Assembly (NCBI RefSeq): GCF_964036595.1 | Contig: NZ_OZ038523.1 | Coordinates: forward strand, 62,001 to 126,000 | Origin: Tenacibaculum sp. 190524A05c | GTDB taxonomy: Bacteria > Bacteroidota > Bacteroidia > Flavobacteriales > Flavobacteriaceae | Length of the DNA stretch: 64,000 nt | Reading direction: 5' to 3' | Part shown: positions 54,644 through 63,878 of the stretch, in pieces | Position numbering within the stretch: the first letter of the stretch is position 1 | How the letters are laid out: each line of letters begins with the position of its first letter | Program-made: the position numbers and the translations under genes | Notes under the pieces: model-generated | Told to the model about the DNA's origin: nothing | What the model saw: only the letters and a program-made list of their open reading frames with translations | Databases searched by the model: none

Positions 54644-56041
54644 TTAACTTAATAACTTCATTATTTTCATTCTTTTTTCGCTGTAACCATAATACTTTAA
54701 ATTAGTTTCGATTGCAGTTGGTTTGTCTAAAACACCTTTAAAATGTGAAAAACACTCAAAGCTATATTTTCCATGATAACGCCCCATTCCACTATGCCCA
54801 ACACCACCAAAAGGTAAATTTGGATTGGAGATTTGCATTACACAATCGTTAATAGCTCCGCTACCAAAAGGAATTTCATTTAGAAATCTTTCTTTTGTAG
54901 CATTACTATCCGAAAACAAGTAAGCAGCTAAAGGTTTTTCAAAGGATTTAATAATTTCAAAAGCTTCGTCTAATGTTTCATATTCTATGACGGGTAAAAG
55001 AGGTCCAAAAATTTCTTCTTGCATAACGGCATCTTTCAAGGATACATTATTTAAAATTGTCGGATGAATTATTCGTTTCTCACGATCGAAAGTTCCACCA
55101 TAATAAACTTTATCTTGATCTATAAGCTTAGTGACCCTGTCAAAATTTCGTTCGTTAATAATTTGTACGAAATTATTATTCTCTAAAGAGAAGTTATTTT
55201 TCTCTATTTCCTGAACGGCTAACTTTAAAAACTCTTCCTTAATATCTTTATGAACTAAAGCATAATCTGCTGTGATACAAAACTGTCCAGAATTTATAAA
55301 CCTTGCCCAAATCATTCGTTTTACACTCATTTTAAGCGCACAATCTTTTGTAAATATAGATGGGTTTTTTCCTCCTAACTCTAAGGTTACATTAGTTAAA
55401 TGTTCTGCAGCAGCTTTGTTCACTATTTTTCCAACCATTGGACTACCTGTAAAGAAAATTTTATCATATCGTTGTTTTAGTAGTGCTGTTGTTTCTGGAA
55501 TAGCACCTTCAACTACATGTAAATAATTTGAATCGAAGTTTTCATTAATCATTTTCGCCATTAATGAACTCGTATTGGTTGGTAATTCACTTGGTTTTAA
55601 TATAGTAGTATTCCCCGCAACCATGGAGCCAATTAATGGAGTCAATGATAAATTATAAGGTAAGTTCCATGCACCAATAACAAGAGAAACGCCTAATGGT
55701 TCAGGTACTAAATAACTCTTTGCAGGAAAATTTAATAAGTTAGTTTTTACTGACTTGTGTTGTGCCCACTTTTTAACATTTTTTATGGCAATCTCAATTT
55801 CATCTAATAATGGATAATATTCGATTAATTGGTTTTCAAATTTTGATTTACTAAAGTCTTTGTATATAGCTTCATGCATTTCGTTTTCGTGCTCAACAAT
55901 AATTTTTTTTAGTTTTTTTAGCTGTTCAATTCTAAATTCTACAGATCTCGTAACATTACTGTTAAAATATTCACGTTGACTTTTTACTAACTGTTGCATT
56001 TTTAATTCAAATGCATCCTCGTTCATTTGTTGGGTATTCAT
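54644..56041 (-). CDS. Aldehyde dehydrogenase (class 3 / fatty-aldehyde type)
   Basis: A 465-residue NAD(P)-dependent aldehyde dehydrogenase when started at the ATG at 56041. The frame is open to 56089, but that start would overlap the upstream dehydrogenase gene by 35 nt. Visible features are the NAD-binding FFTGSP, the general-base motif LELGGKNP (about residue 221) and the catalytic cysteine Cys255 in NSGQFCITADY. The C-terminal part carries EEIFGPLLPV and PFGGVGHSGMG. The absence of the N-terminal extension and the overall length match class 3 or coniferyl/fatty aldehyde dehydrogenases, which oxidise medium- and long-chain or aromatic aldehydes to acids. It lies 13 nt after the SDR gene, so the two are probably one pathway: an alcohol or ketone oxidised first, then the aldehyde. 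Confidence 0.9.
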   Translation of the reverse strand: MNTQQMNEDAFELKMQQLVKSQREYFNSNVTRSVEFRIEQLKKLKKIIVEHENEMHEAIYKDFSKSKFENQLIEYYPLLDEIEIAIKNVKKWAQHKSVKTNLLNFPAKSYLVPEPLGVSLVIGAWNLPYNLSLTPLIGSMVAGNTTILKPSELPTNTSSLMAKMINENFDSNYLHVVEGAIPETTALLKQRYDKIFFTGSPMVGKIVNKAAAEHLTNVTLELGGKNPSIFTKDCALKMSVKRMIWARFINSGQFCITADYALVHKDIKEEFLKLAVQEIEKNNFSLENNNFVQIINERNFDRVTKLIDQDKVYYGGTFDREKRIIHPTILNNVSLKDAVMQEEIFGPLLPVIEYETLDEAFEIIKSFEKPLAAYLFSDSNATKERFLNEIPFGSGAINDCVMQISNPNLPFGGVGHSGMGRYHGKYSFECFSHFKGVLDKPTAIETNLKYYGYSEKRMKIMKLLS

Positions 56042-56054
56042 AATTTCTTGTATT

Positions 56055-56834
56055 TTATTTTGTTTGTTGTCCTTTTTTAATTCTATCAATAAGTTTCTTT
56101 TTAGGTATAAATGGCACTAACTTAAATTCGAGCTTTTGTAAACCTGATACACCTGAAATAATTTCAAGTTCACCATCTAGCATTGCTTCGTATCCATCTT
56201 TAGCAACTTCTGCTGGACTTGCAGTTTTATTATAGATACTCGTTTTTTTCATACCAGAATGTGCGCCAAACCCTGTTTCAGTTGGCCCAGGTAATAAAGC
56301 GGTAATCGTGACATTGGTATCAGCTAATTCTCCATAAATCGAACGTGTTAAAGAAGTAACAAATGCTTTACTTGCGAAGTATACTGCTTGTCCTGGTCCC
56401 GGAATTAAACTAACAGTTGAAGAAACATTTAAGATGCTTCCTTTATCACGTTTAATGAAATCCGGTAGAAAAAATTTCATCAATCCTGTTAAGGCAATGA
56501 TATCAACTTGAATCATCGCTAAATCTTTGTCCCAAGGGCGCTCATGAAAATTCCCGATACCACCAAAACCTGCATTGTTAATCAAGTAATCAACTTGTAT
56601 TTGTTGTTGATTTAGCTCATCGTAAATTTCTTTTGGTGCTTTAAGATCAGTTAAGTTTTTGGCAATTATGTAGACGTTTATGCCGTATTTTCGTTCAAGT
56701 TCTTCTTTGAGTAACTCCAAACCTTGGTTGTTTATATCTACAGCTACTATACTTCCTCCTTTAGAGGCATGTAAACGAGAAAACTCTTTTCCAATTCCGC
56801 CAGCTGCTCCTGTAATAAGTGCTACTTTTTTCAT
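56055..56834 (-). CDS. Short-chain dehydrogenase/reductase (SDR)
   Basis: A 259-residue classical SDR. The cofactor motif TGAAGGIG is at residues 8-15, NNAG near 93, the catalytic serine in VSSTVS and the YxxxK pair in YFASKAF (Tyr near 153). The charged residue after the second strand (VAVDINNQ) favours NAD(H), although the cofactor cannot be proved by eye. These enzymes interconvert alcohols and carbonyls. It forms a unit with the aldehyde dehydrogenase downstream, and its promoter region holds a palindrome likely bound by the Crp/Fnr-type regulator encoded just upstream. Confidence 0.88.
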   Translation of the reverse strand: MKKVALITGAAGGIGKEFSRLHASKGGSIVAVDINNQGLELLKEELERKYGINVYIIAKNLTDLKAPKEIYDELNQQQIQVDYLINNAGFGGIGNFHERPWDKDLAMIQVDIIALTGLMKFFLPDFIKRDKGSILNVSSTVSLIPGPGQAVYFASKAFVTSLTRSIYGELADTNVTITALLPGPTETGFGAHSGMKKTSIYNKTASPAEVAKDGYEAMLDGELEIISGVSGLQKLEFKLVPFIPKKKLIDRIKKGQQTK

Positions 56835-56865
56835 GGTAATAAAATTTGTTGTTTAATTTATACCA

Positions 56866-56910
56866 CAAAATTATAGAGCTATGTAGATGAGATATTTACC
56901 CTATGGTAAA
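56866..56910 (-). promoter_or_regulatory. Promoter and palindromic operator of the SDR-aldehyde dehydrogenase unit
   Basis: On the minus strand a -7 element TAATTTTG (56873-56866) lies 31 nt upstream of the SDR start. No -33 TTG occurs at normal distance. In its place is a perfect inverted repeat TTTACC-N4-GGTAAA (56895-56910). A Crp/Fnr-family gene ends 10 nt further upstream, and such regulators bind symmetrical sites near -33/-41. Activation by this regulator is inferred. Confidence 0.55.
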
Positions 56911-56920
56911 AAATGAAATT

Positions 56921-57478
56921 TTATATATTTTTCCTGATTCTACTCAGACTTTGTTGAGTAACTCCCAAAAATGAAGCTATGTGTGAAAGTTTAGCCTTTT
57001 GAAAAAGGTATGGATGTTCTGCCAATAATTTTAAATAGCGCTCCTCTGCTGTTTTAGTATGAATATCCATTATTCTCCTACTAAAGGTCATAGCAAATTC
57101 GGCGAACAACTTTCTAAGTTCTTTGTCAGCAGTTTTTACCTTGTTATTGATGATACTAAATTGTTCCGAAGTAATTAGAAGTATTTCTGTATCATCTAAT
57201 GCTTCAATAAATAATATATTTTCTTCTTTTCTAAAAAAACTGAAAGGAGAAGTAACAATTGAATTTTCGCTTGAAAACCAATGTGTGACTTGATTACCTT
57301 CTAAATCCAAATAATAAAGCCTCAAGAATCCTTTTAGGATATAATAAAAATAGTCACATCTTTGACCAGCTTCAAGCAGTAGTTCACCTTTTTTTACACT
57401 TCGATTAGTGAGTTCAAGATTGAATTCTATGTTCCAATTCATCAGATTTTTAGAAGAAAGAAATTCGGTGCTAAACAT
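56921..57478 (-). CDS. Crp/Fnr-family transcriptional regulator
   Basis: A 185-residue regulator with an N-terminal cyclic-nucleotide-binding-type beta-roll (about 20-115, including GELLLEAGQRCDYFYYILKG) and a C-terminal helix-turn-helix (HIASFLGVTQQSLSRIRK, about 166-183). No cysteine cluster for an iron-sulfur cluster is visible at the N-terminus, so it is not a classical oxygen-sensing Fnr. The small molecule it senses is unknown. It is encoded directly upstream of the SDR-aldehyde dehydrogenase unit on the same strand, and a perfect palindrome separates them, so local control is likely. Confidence 0.88.
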   Translation of the reverse strand: MFSTEFLSSKNLMNWNIEFNLELTNRSVKKGELLLEAGQRCDYFYYILKGFLRLYYLDLEGNQVTHWFSSENSIVTSPFSFFRKEENILFIEALDDTEILLITSEQFSIINNKVKTADKELRKLFAEFAMTFSRRIMDIHTKTAEERYLKLLAEHPYLFQKAKLSHIASFLGVTQQSLSRIRKNI

Positions 57479-57660
57479 TGTGCCAACGATTTTGTTATAA
57501 TAAGCTGTTGTACTTATATCTGATTCTTTAAAAATAAATTTGATACAAGTTATCTAAAATTATACAGGAAAGATAATTATTATGATTCAGTTATGAGTTC
57601 ACTTAAGATAATTTGTTGGATTAGAAGGAGTAGTGGATTTGCTTTTTTAATAAGAATTAA

Positions 57661-57698
57661 AAACCGAACAATAGCATTCCAATGCCAATGTTCGGTTT
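57661..57698 (-). terminator. Terminator of the T9SS-protein / small-peptide unit
   Basis: Arms AAACCGAACA (57661-57670) and TGTTCGGTTT (57689-57698) are perfectly complementary, with a further inner GCATT/AATGC pairing. On the minus strand the stem runs into five T residues. It lies 67 nt downstream of the 31-residue peptide gene. The remaining interval 57479-57660 shows no gene. Confidence 0.8.
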
Positions 57699-57764
57699 CC
57701 TAATTTTTAAAAATGCTTTTAATTTGATATTCAAATTTCACACTTTAGTTTATAAGAAAAGAAT

Positions 57765-57860
57765 TTACTTCCAAATAAAAACTGTGATAAGTCCAACAAT
57801 TATTGAATATAAAATTGATAGTGTAATTTCAAATTTAAAATTGTCTTTACTTTTTTTCAT
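57765..57860 (-). CDS. 31-residue single-helix membrane peptide downstream of the InlB-repeat protein
   Basis: A 31-codon frame on the minus strand beginning 13 nt after the stop of the T9SS gene. The product has a charged N-terminus (MKKSKDNFKFE) and one hydrophobic helix (ITLSILYSIIVGLITVFIW). Length, charge layout and gene position match the peptide at 48056-48151, though the sequences differ. The terminator 67 nt further on makes it the last gene of the unit. Coding status is inferred. Confidence 0.6.
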   Translation of the reverse strand: MKKSKDNFKFEITLSILYSIIVGLITVFIWK

Positions 57861-57873
57861 TTTTGAATCCTTA

Positions 57874-59598
57874 TCAATTTTTAATAATTCTTCTAGTTGC
57901 AATTCTTCCATCTGAATTTGTAATTTTCAAAACGTAAATTCCTTTAACTAAATTGGAAAGATCAATTTTTAATTCTTTCGTTTCTATTATTTCTTTACCC
58001 AAAATATTATGAACTACAATTCTTTTAATTTCATAACCATTAAGCATATCAACTGTTATAGAGTTTGATGCGGGAATTGGATAAACTTTAATTCCTTTAT
58101 TAAATTCTTCATCAACTATACTTGCTGTAACTGGACTAAACATTGCTGTAACGGTTTTATCGGCATCCATTGTAATGGTTAATGGATTTGCAGTTCCTGA
58201 TGCATCTCCGCTCCATCCATCAAATTGATATCCAGCATCTGGTGTTGCCGTTAATTCCACTAAAGTTCCATCGTCATAAGTTCCTCCTATTGGATTAGGA
58301 TTTGTACTTACAGAACCATTTGTAGCATTAATAGTTAATGAACGATGAATCTTACTAAACATTGCAGTAACTGTTTTATCAGCATCCATAGTAATGTTTA
58401 ATGGATTTGCTGTTCCTGATGCATCACCGCTCCATCCATCAAATTGATATCCAGCATCTGGTATAGCTGTTAACTCAACTGAAGTTCCATCATCATAAGT
58501 TCCTCCTGTTGGATTTGGGTTTGTACTTACAGAACCATTTGCAGCATTAATAGTTAATGTACGCTGAATCTTACTGAACATTGCCGTAACTGTTTTATCA
58601 GCATCCATAGTAATCGTTAATGGATTTGTAGTTCCTGTAGCATCTCCGCTCCATCCATCAAATTGATAACCTGCATCTGGAGTTGCTGTTAGAGTAACAT
58701 CGGTCCCTTCGTTATAAGTGTTATTAATAGCACTTGGATTAGTGGTTACATTACCACCATTTGAATTAATAGTTAATTGATATTGAAGAGGAGGAAGGGT
58801 ATATCGAAATAACCCATTTGTTGTAGCTAAGAATAAGTTACTACCTTCAATATCCACTCCGATTAAAAAACTTGAAGCTACACTAAATACATTGATAATG
58901 AAACCTGATCCGTCTTTTGAAATCCTCCTTATTAAGTTTGAACTATCTGTAAGAAAGTAAATTTGATCACCGTAAACACTTATAGCATTAACACGAATAT
59001 TGGATCTAACTGTTTGAAAGTTAGAATTAGGTTGTGATAAATCTAATTTATAAACACCACCAGCGTTTCCAGTTTGATTATTAGCAACGTACAAAGTGTC
59101 ACCATCTACTTCACTGTCAATAACACTTCCGAAATACACATTTAAATTCGCCAGTTTAGTTGATGTATTATTTTCGTAGCGATAAACTTCACAAAAATTG
59201 TTATTACTGTTTTTTGAGATGTAATGAATTATATCATTGTAATAGAAAACAGTAATTATTGTTTTGCCAGGGAAAAAAACATTTACTGTATTATTCGTTA
59301 AGTTAAATCTTACAATTCTGGATTGACCAGCTGCAATTAAATAATTACCTGTTGAATTGGCGTATAAATTTCTCTGATCTAAATTTACATTAGCTGAAGT
59401 GTTTAGATTAGATCCTGTGGCGTTTGTAGTGGTTACATCAACTTTATTAATAAGTGTAGAGTTGATTTTACCATAGGCATAATCGTTTACAACTTCAAAC
59501 CCGGTGGTCGATGCCCAGCCTGTTAAATCGTTAATTTTAGTTTGTGCTTGTAAAGAAAGAATCAAAAAAAAGATTACAAATTGTATTAGTCTTACCAT
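57874..59598 (-). CDS. T9SS-exported protein with beta-propeller-like region and three InlB-type repeats
   Basis: A 574-residue secreted protein with a signal peptide cut near LQAQ (residue 19). Residues 20-270 are a repetitive beta region (short units such as GDTLYVANNQTG and GDQIYFLTDS) that looks like a propeller. Three consecutive divergent InlB B-type repeats follow (about 272-487; GYQFDGWSGDASGTANP), and a T9SS type A sorting domain closes the protein (VYPIPASNSI ... KGIYVLKITN ... RRIIKN). It should be displayed on or released from the cell surface. The gene lies 93 nt downstream of a sensor kinase/LytTR regulator pair on the same strand, which is the likely controller. Confidence 0.88.
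   Translation of the reverse strand: MVRLIQFVIFFLILSLQAQTKINDLTGWASTTGFEVVNDYAYGKINSTLINKVDVTTTNATGSNLNTSANVNLDQRNLYANSTGNYLIAAGQSRIVRFNLTNNTVNVFFPGKTIITVFYYNDIIHYISKNSNNNFCEVYRYENNTSTKLANLNVYFGSVIDSEVDGDTLYVANNQTGNAGGVYKLDLSQPNSNFQTVRSNIRVNAISVYGDQIYFLTDSSNLIRRISKDGSGFIINVFSVASSFLIGVDIEGSNLFLATTNGLFRYTLPPLQYQLTINSNGGNVTTNPSAINNTYNEGTDVTLTATPDAGYQFDGWSGDATGTTNPLTITMDADKTVTAMFSKIQRTLTINAANGSVSTNPNPTGGTYDDGTSVELTAIPDAGYQFDGWSGDASGTANPLNITMDADKTVTAMFSKIHRSLTINATNGSVSTNPNPIGGTYDDGTLVELTATPDAGYQFDGWSGDASGTANPLTITMDADKTVTAMFSPVTASIVDEEFNKGIKVYPIPASNSITVDMLNGYEIKRIVVHNILGKEIIETKELKIDLSNLVKGIYVLKITNSDGRIATRRIIKN
58141..58790 (-). repeat. Three 219-bp repeats encoding InlB-type modules
   Basis: Three consecutive copies of a 73-codon unit. 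The equivalent position in each copy falls at 58141, 58360 and 58579, giving an exact 219-bp period. Copies two and three of the protein are almost the same at the nucleotide level, and the first is more diverged. Repeat number can change without loss of frame. Confidence 0.9.
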
Positions 59599-59691
59599 GA
59601 TTTTGTGTTTAAATTACAACACAAATCACCATAAAAAGTGGCTTATATTTATCACTTGACTTCCTTTACTACCTAAGTATCTTCCGAAGTG

Positions 59692-60447
59692 CTATAATTG
59701 ATTGATGAACCTTAAAAATTCTTGTTTCTTTTCTTTTGTTATAGATACTATTTTATCGTTATCCATAATAATATAACCACCATCTTTTCTAATATATTCT
59801 TTTATATAGTTGAGATTTATAAAAAACGAACGATGAGGTTTATAAAATATCTCATGATCTTTTAAGAGATCGGTATAATGTTTTAATGGTTTACTAGTTA
59901 GTATTTCATTCTCATTTTTGATGTATATTTTGGTATACATTCTATCTGCTTCAAAAAACATTACATCTTCAAATTTTATAAACTTAACGCCATTTGCATG
60001 TGGAATTGCAATCTTCTTAAATTTAGAAGAAGTCAAGTTATCCTTTAATTCTTTTAAATGCTTATTGATTAAGTTATATCCTCCTTTTTCAATTATTTTT
60101 CGAATAGAGTTTTCTAACTTGGTTGGATTAACAGGTTTTAATAAATAGTCTACTGCGGACAATTCAAAAGCTTGAATTGCGTACTCATTATATGCAGTTA
60201 CAAATATGATTTCAAAATTAAAAAAGTCTTTATCTATAAAATCCAATATTTCAAGTCCAGAATGATCTGGCATTTCTATATCCAATAGTACGATTTGTGG
60301 TCTAAATTGTTTTATAGATTCTATGCCAGACTTTAAATCTTCACTTTCTTGAATTTCAATTGCATTTGGAAAGCTATCTTCAATTAAAGATTTCAACAAA
60401 TTCCTTGAGCTTTGCTCGTCATCTATAATAAGTATTTTCATAATCAA
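59692..60447 (-). CDS. LytTR-family response regulator
   Basis: A 251-residue regulator. The receiver domain (1-120) has the acidic pair DDE at 9-11 and phospho-acceptor Asp56 in LLDIEMP. The LytTR DNA-binding domain (about 145-248) shows FEADRMYTKIYI, the SKPLKHYTDLL segment and FYKPHRSFFINLNYI. Its start overlaps the kinase stop by 4 nt (ATGA), so the two are made together. LytTR regulators bind direct repeats upstream of their targets. The T9SS gene 93 nt downstream is the nearest candidate. Confidence 0.93.
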   Translation of the reverse strand: MIMKILIIDDEQSSRNLLKSLIEDSFPNAIEIQESEDLKSGIESIKQFRPQIVLLDIEMPDHSGLEILDFIDKDFFNFEIIFVTAYNEYAIQAFELSAVDYLLKPVNPTKLENSIRKIIEKGGYNLINKHLKELKDNLTSSKFKKIAIPHANGVKFIKFEDVMFFEADRMYTKIYIKNENEILTSKPLKHYTDLLKDHEIFYKPHRSFFINLNYIKEYIRKDGGYIIMDNDKIVSITKEKKQEFLRFINQL

Positions 60448-63329
60448 TTATTAGGAATTTTAATTATTACTTCTGTTCCTGAAGGTTCATTATTCGTATC
60501 ATATAAATCAATGGTTTCAACATTTAAATTATTGTATTTAATTGAATTTAATAATTCAAGTCTGTTTTCAGTTGTTTTGGTAGCGAAAGATTTATGATAT
60601 TTATATTTTCTAGTCTTTATTTGATTAGCTTTTACTCTTCCAACTCCATTATCTATAATTTTACAGATGATAAATTTTTGATCTTCACTTAGATTAAAAC
60701 TAACTGTAAGTTTTCGATCACCTTTTTTGTTTAATAATCCATGTTTTAAGGAGTTTTCTATGTAGGGCTGAATCAGCATTGTCGGTATTTTAATCTCTTG
60801 AGTTTCGATTCTTTTGTCTACATCAATACGGAAGGATAGGGTATCACGAAAACGCAGTTTCTCAATACTTAAATATGTGTCAAGTGTTGCTATTTCGTCA
60901 GATAAATAGATTTCAGATTGACTACTATGTCCCAAATAAACTCGAATTAAATTAGAAAACATACCAAGATATTCAACAGCAACTCTTTTTTGGTTTTGCA
61001 TGATATAGTCTTGAATAGAGTTCAATGCATTGAAAATAAAATGCGGATTCATTTGAGACCTTAGATTTTCTAATTTTAAAGATATTAACTCCATTTCTTT
61101 TTCTTTTTCGACTATGCGTTTTTTGTAATAATAGCTTAAGATAAGTAAGAGGATTATGGTTAATACTAGAATAAACCACCAGGTTTTATAAAAAGGACTT
61201 TTAATGTTTAATTGAATACTTTTTGTATTTGTTTCTCTCGAACTAAAGTTTTCTTTACCCTTTATTTCTAATTCATAATAACCAGGTTGTAGACTGTTAA
61301 AAACTAACGTATTTGAGTTTTTAGGAATAGAGGTCCATTTTTGATCTTTATTTTTAAACCTATAGAAGTAAGTTATATTACTTTGAGATTTATATCCGTT
61401 TATGTGAAGGTCAAATTGAATTTTTCGCTCTTCCGGATCGAGAAAGTATTCGGAACTCGTGGCCCTAATTTTATCATTTATGTAAACATTTTCTATATAA
61501 AAATCATAAAGTTTTTGCTTTCTAAAGACTTTTTGTTTGTCAAACGAATAAACTCCTTTGTTCGTACCTAAAGCTATTTTGTCTTTTAAAACCACTAAAT
61601 CTGTAATTCTATAATTACCGATTCCGTCGATTTCTGTCAAGTTTTTAAACTCATTTAATTCTGAGTTAAAAAGCTGAACACCGTTATCGCTAATAATCCA
61701 TAAATAATTACCATCCGATTTTATTTTCCTGATTTGATTAGATAGCAATCCTTCTGAAATTCTGTAAACTCGAGAAAGTTTTCCATTTTCTAGAGCTATT
61801 AAACCATGATTGAACGTGGATATCCAAATTATTCCGTTTGATGTTTCTTCTATGTCAACACCAAAAATAGATTCGTTGTTAAACTTAAGTTCTTTAGAAT
61901 CACCATTGATCTGGTAACAATACAAACCATCTACATAGTTTACGTAAATCTCTTGTCTTTTCTTACTGTAGAAATTGGCGTAAGACCTTTTCCTTCCTAA
62001 TCTTAAACTTTCATTTTTTTCTTTATCTAATATTTCGGCATAGGCAAACGAACTATATATGAATCTGTTTTCGTCGATTATTGATAGAGATTTTGCATTT
62101 CTGAAATCAAATTGATTGGCTTTAGAATTCTTTTTTAAAGAGAAGTTTTCACTATTTAAAACAAATGACCTCGAAGTTAGGCTCACATAAATTTCATCTT
62201 TTTTATTATATGCAATTTGATTTACTCTTTCAAAAAATGGATTTTTGATTTGAGTAGCTTTTCCTGATTCTAAGTTTATAGAGGTAAGTTTACCATTGGT
62301 AGATCCAGCGATTAAATATTGATCATTTATATTTTCAATAACACTTATATTGGTGTTTTTCTCAGGAAGATTATACTTTTCAATACCTAAATTTGGAATA
62401 ATATAAATTCCTGTACTAGCAGAGATAAACCAATAATTACCTCTTGAATCTTTAAGGATTTTTGTGATTTCCTTACCTTCAAAATAGGTGTTGGATAATT
62501 TAAATTCATTATTTGAATATGCATAAACATAAACGGCATCTCGAAAGCATAACCAAATTTTTGAAGATTCATTGAGCACACCAGTAATTATACTTTCTTT
62601 TCTGCTATTTGAATTCTTGAATAAGTCTGTTCGTTTATTGTTGAAGTAAAGTATTGATTTTTCTAATTTACGGTCAAAAGATTGATGAATAAAGTTATTG
62701 TTGAAGTTAAAAGCGAAATTGGCATTGAAAATAGTATTGTTATTTTCAGCTTTTAATTTTACTCCTTTGGATTCCTTAGACGATATATATTTGAGAGTTT
62801 TATTTTGTAAATAGAATAAACTGTCATTTTTCTTTAAGGAATAGGAGATTATACCATTGTATTGATTTTTAATCTTGATATCCTTAGTTTTTAAATCAAT
62901 AGATAAGATTTTGGTATCACTTACCACAATCATTTCATTGTCAAAAAAATAAAATAAGGCTAATTGATCTTTGGTATACTCTTTTAAATCAATAAATAGT
63001 TCTAGTTTACCTCCATTTACAAAGAAATATTGTCCAGAAATATTGTTACACCAAATTCTACCTAAATTATCCTCTTTCAGTCCGAAAACGGATAAAGCTC
63101 TTTTTTTATCGTTTGTGTAATTTTTGAACTCTTTGCCATTATAACTGTAGAGTCCGGTATTTGCAGCTAACCAAATTATTCCCTTTTTATCTTCATAAAT
63201 GTCATAGTATTCAATATCTGGCAAACCATCCTTTTCTGTAAATTGAAAAAAATAAGGGTGCTGTGCTTCAATTTTTTGAATTAACAGTATTAGAAATAAA
63301 AGTAATAAGTAGAGTTTTGTTTTTATCAC
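60444..63329 (-). CDS. Two-component-propeller sensor histidine kinase (LytS-type kinase core)
   Basis: A 961-residue sensor starting with GTG. The periplasmic part is a two-component-regulator propeller (units such as IWLAANTGLYSYNGKEF and YWFISASTGIYII, about 25-660). A Y_Y_Y-type Ig domain (about 665-720) precedes a membrane helix (WWFILVLTIILLLILSYYY). The cytoplasmic kinase is of the His_kinase (PF06580) type with His763 in MNPHFIFNAL and an ATPase motif QPYIENSLKHG. Propeller sensors of this kind usually respond to polysaccharide fragments in Bacteroidetes, although no carbohydrate genes lie here. It is coupled to the LytTR regulator by a 4-nt overlap. Confidence 0.92.
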   Translation of the reverse strand: MIKTKLYLLLLFLILLIQKIEAQHPYFFQFTEKDGLPDIEYYDIYEDKKGIIWLAANTGLYSYNGKEFKNYTNDKKRALSVFGLKEDNLGRIWCNNISGQYFFVNGGKLELFIDLKEYTKDQLALFYFFDNEMIVVSDTKILSIDLKTKDIKIKNQYNGIISYSLKKNDSLFYLQNKTLKYISSKESKGVKLKAENNNTIFNANFAFNFNNNFIHQSFDRKLEKSILYFNNKRTDLFKNSNSRKESIITGVLNESSKIWLCFRDAVYVYAYSNNEFKLSNTYFEGKEITKILKDSRGNYWFISASTGIYIIPNLGIEKYNLPEKNTNISVIENINDQYLIAGSTNGKLTSINLESGKATQIKNPFFERVNQIAYNKKDEIYVSLTSRSFVLNSENFSLKKNSKANQFDFRNAKSLSIIDENRFIYSSFAYAEILDKEKNESLRLGRKRSYANFYSKKRQEIYVNYVDGLYCYQINGDSKELKFNNESIFGVDIEETSNGIIWISTFNHGLIALENGKLSRVYRISEGLLSNQIRKIKSDGNYLWIISDNGVQLFNSELNEFKNLTEIDGIGNYRITDLVVLKDKIALGTNKGVYSFDKQKVFRKQKLYDFYIENVYINDKIRATSSEYFLDPEERKIQFDLHINGYKSQSNITYFYRFKNKDQKWTSIPKNSNTLVFNSLQPGYYELEIKGKENFSSRETNTKSIQLNIKSPFYKTWWFILVLTIILLLILSYYYKKRIVEKEKEMELISLKLENLRSQMNPHFIFNALNSIQDYIMQNQKRVAVEYLGMFSNLIRVYLGHSSQSEIYLSDEIATLDTYLSIEKLRFRDTLSFRIDVDKRIETQEIKIPTMLIQPYIENSLKHGLLNKKGDRKLTVSFNLSEDQKFIICKIIDNGVGRVKANQIKTRKYKYHKSFATKTTENRLELLNSIKYNNLNVETIDLYDTNNEPSGTEVIIKIPNN

Positions 63330-63458
63330 CTACACAAAGTACAATTTTATTTATGGGTTGGTTGAAAATAATTATAATTCCTTCTGCAGAACTTCCTAAG
63401 GATTGAAGTTATTTTCTAAAGCGTTTGATTATAAATAAAGCAGCTTAGGAATCATTTA

Positions 63459-63878
63459 TTATTTTTTCCTGTAAACTCGAGTAACAAGTGAACAAATAAA
63501 AATCACAAAAATAGAACTTAACCATAACCAATAACCTACTAAAACATGGTCAATTTTACCTGTAGTTCCGCCTTCATTAATTATTATTCTATCAACTAAA
63601 AAGAAACAAAAAGAAAAGAGTAGAGCTAAACCACTTGTGATAAGTGCAAATTTCTCTTTTTTGAATAAGAAAATCATACTTAGAAGTAGTAAAGGATTTG
63701 CTAACCAAACAATTCCAATAAGATTAAAATTTAACCAACCTAATAAGAAAGCAATTAATCCGATCGCTCCAACTGTATCTTTACCAGTTCCTTCTACACT
63801 ATAACAAGGTTGTGTTAGTGAAACTAATAGAAACAAGATACTAATTAGAACAAAAAGTTTCTTTTGAGACGTTTTCAT
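63459..63878 (-). CDS. Small membrane protein of unknown function
   Basis: A 139-residue protein with four hydrophobic helices. The first may be a signal anchor (LFVLISILFLLVSLTQPCYS). The others are near 38-60, 62-100 (split by a KKEK turn) and 115-134. I do not recognise a family. The start codon overlaps the stop of the upstream truncated gene (TAATG), so the two are coupled and probably functionally linked. Confidence 0.65.
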   Translation of the reverse strand: MKTSQKKLFVLISILFLLVSLTQPCYSVEGTGKDTVGAIGLIAFLLGWLNFNLIGIVWLANPLLLLSMIFLFKKEKFALITSGLALLFSFCFFLVDRIIINEGGTTGKIDHVLVGYWLWLSSIFVIFICSLVTRVYRKK

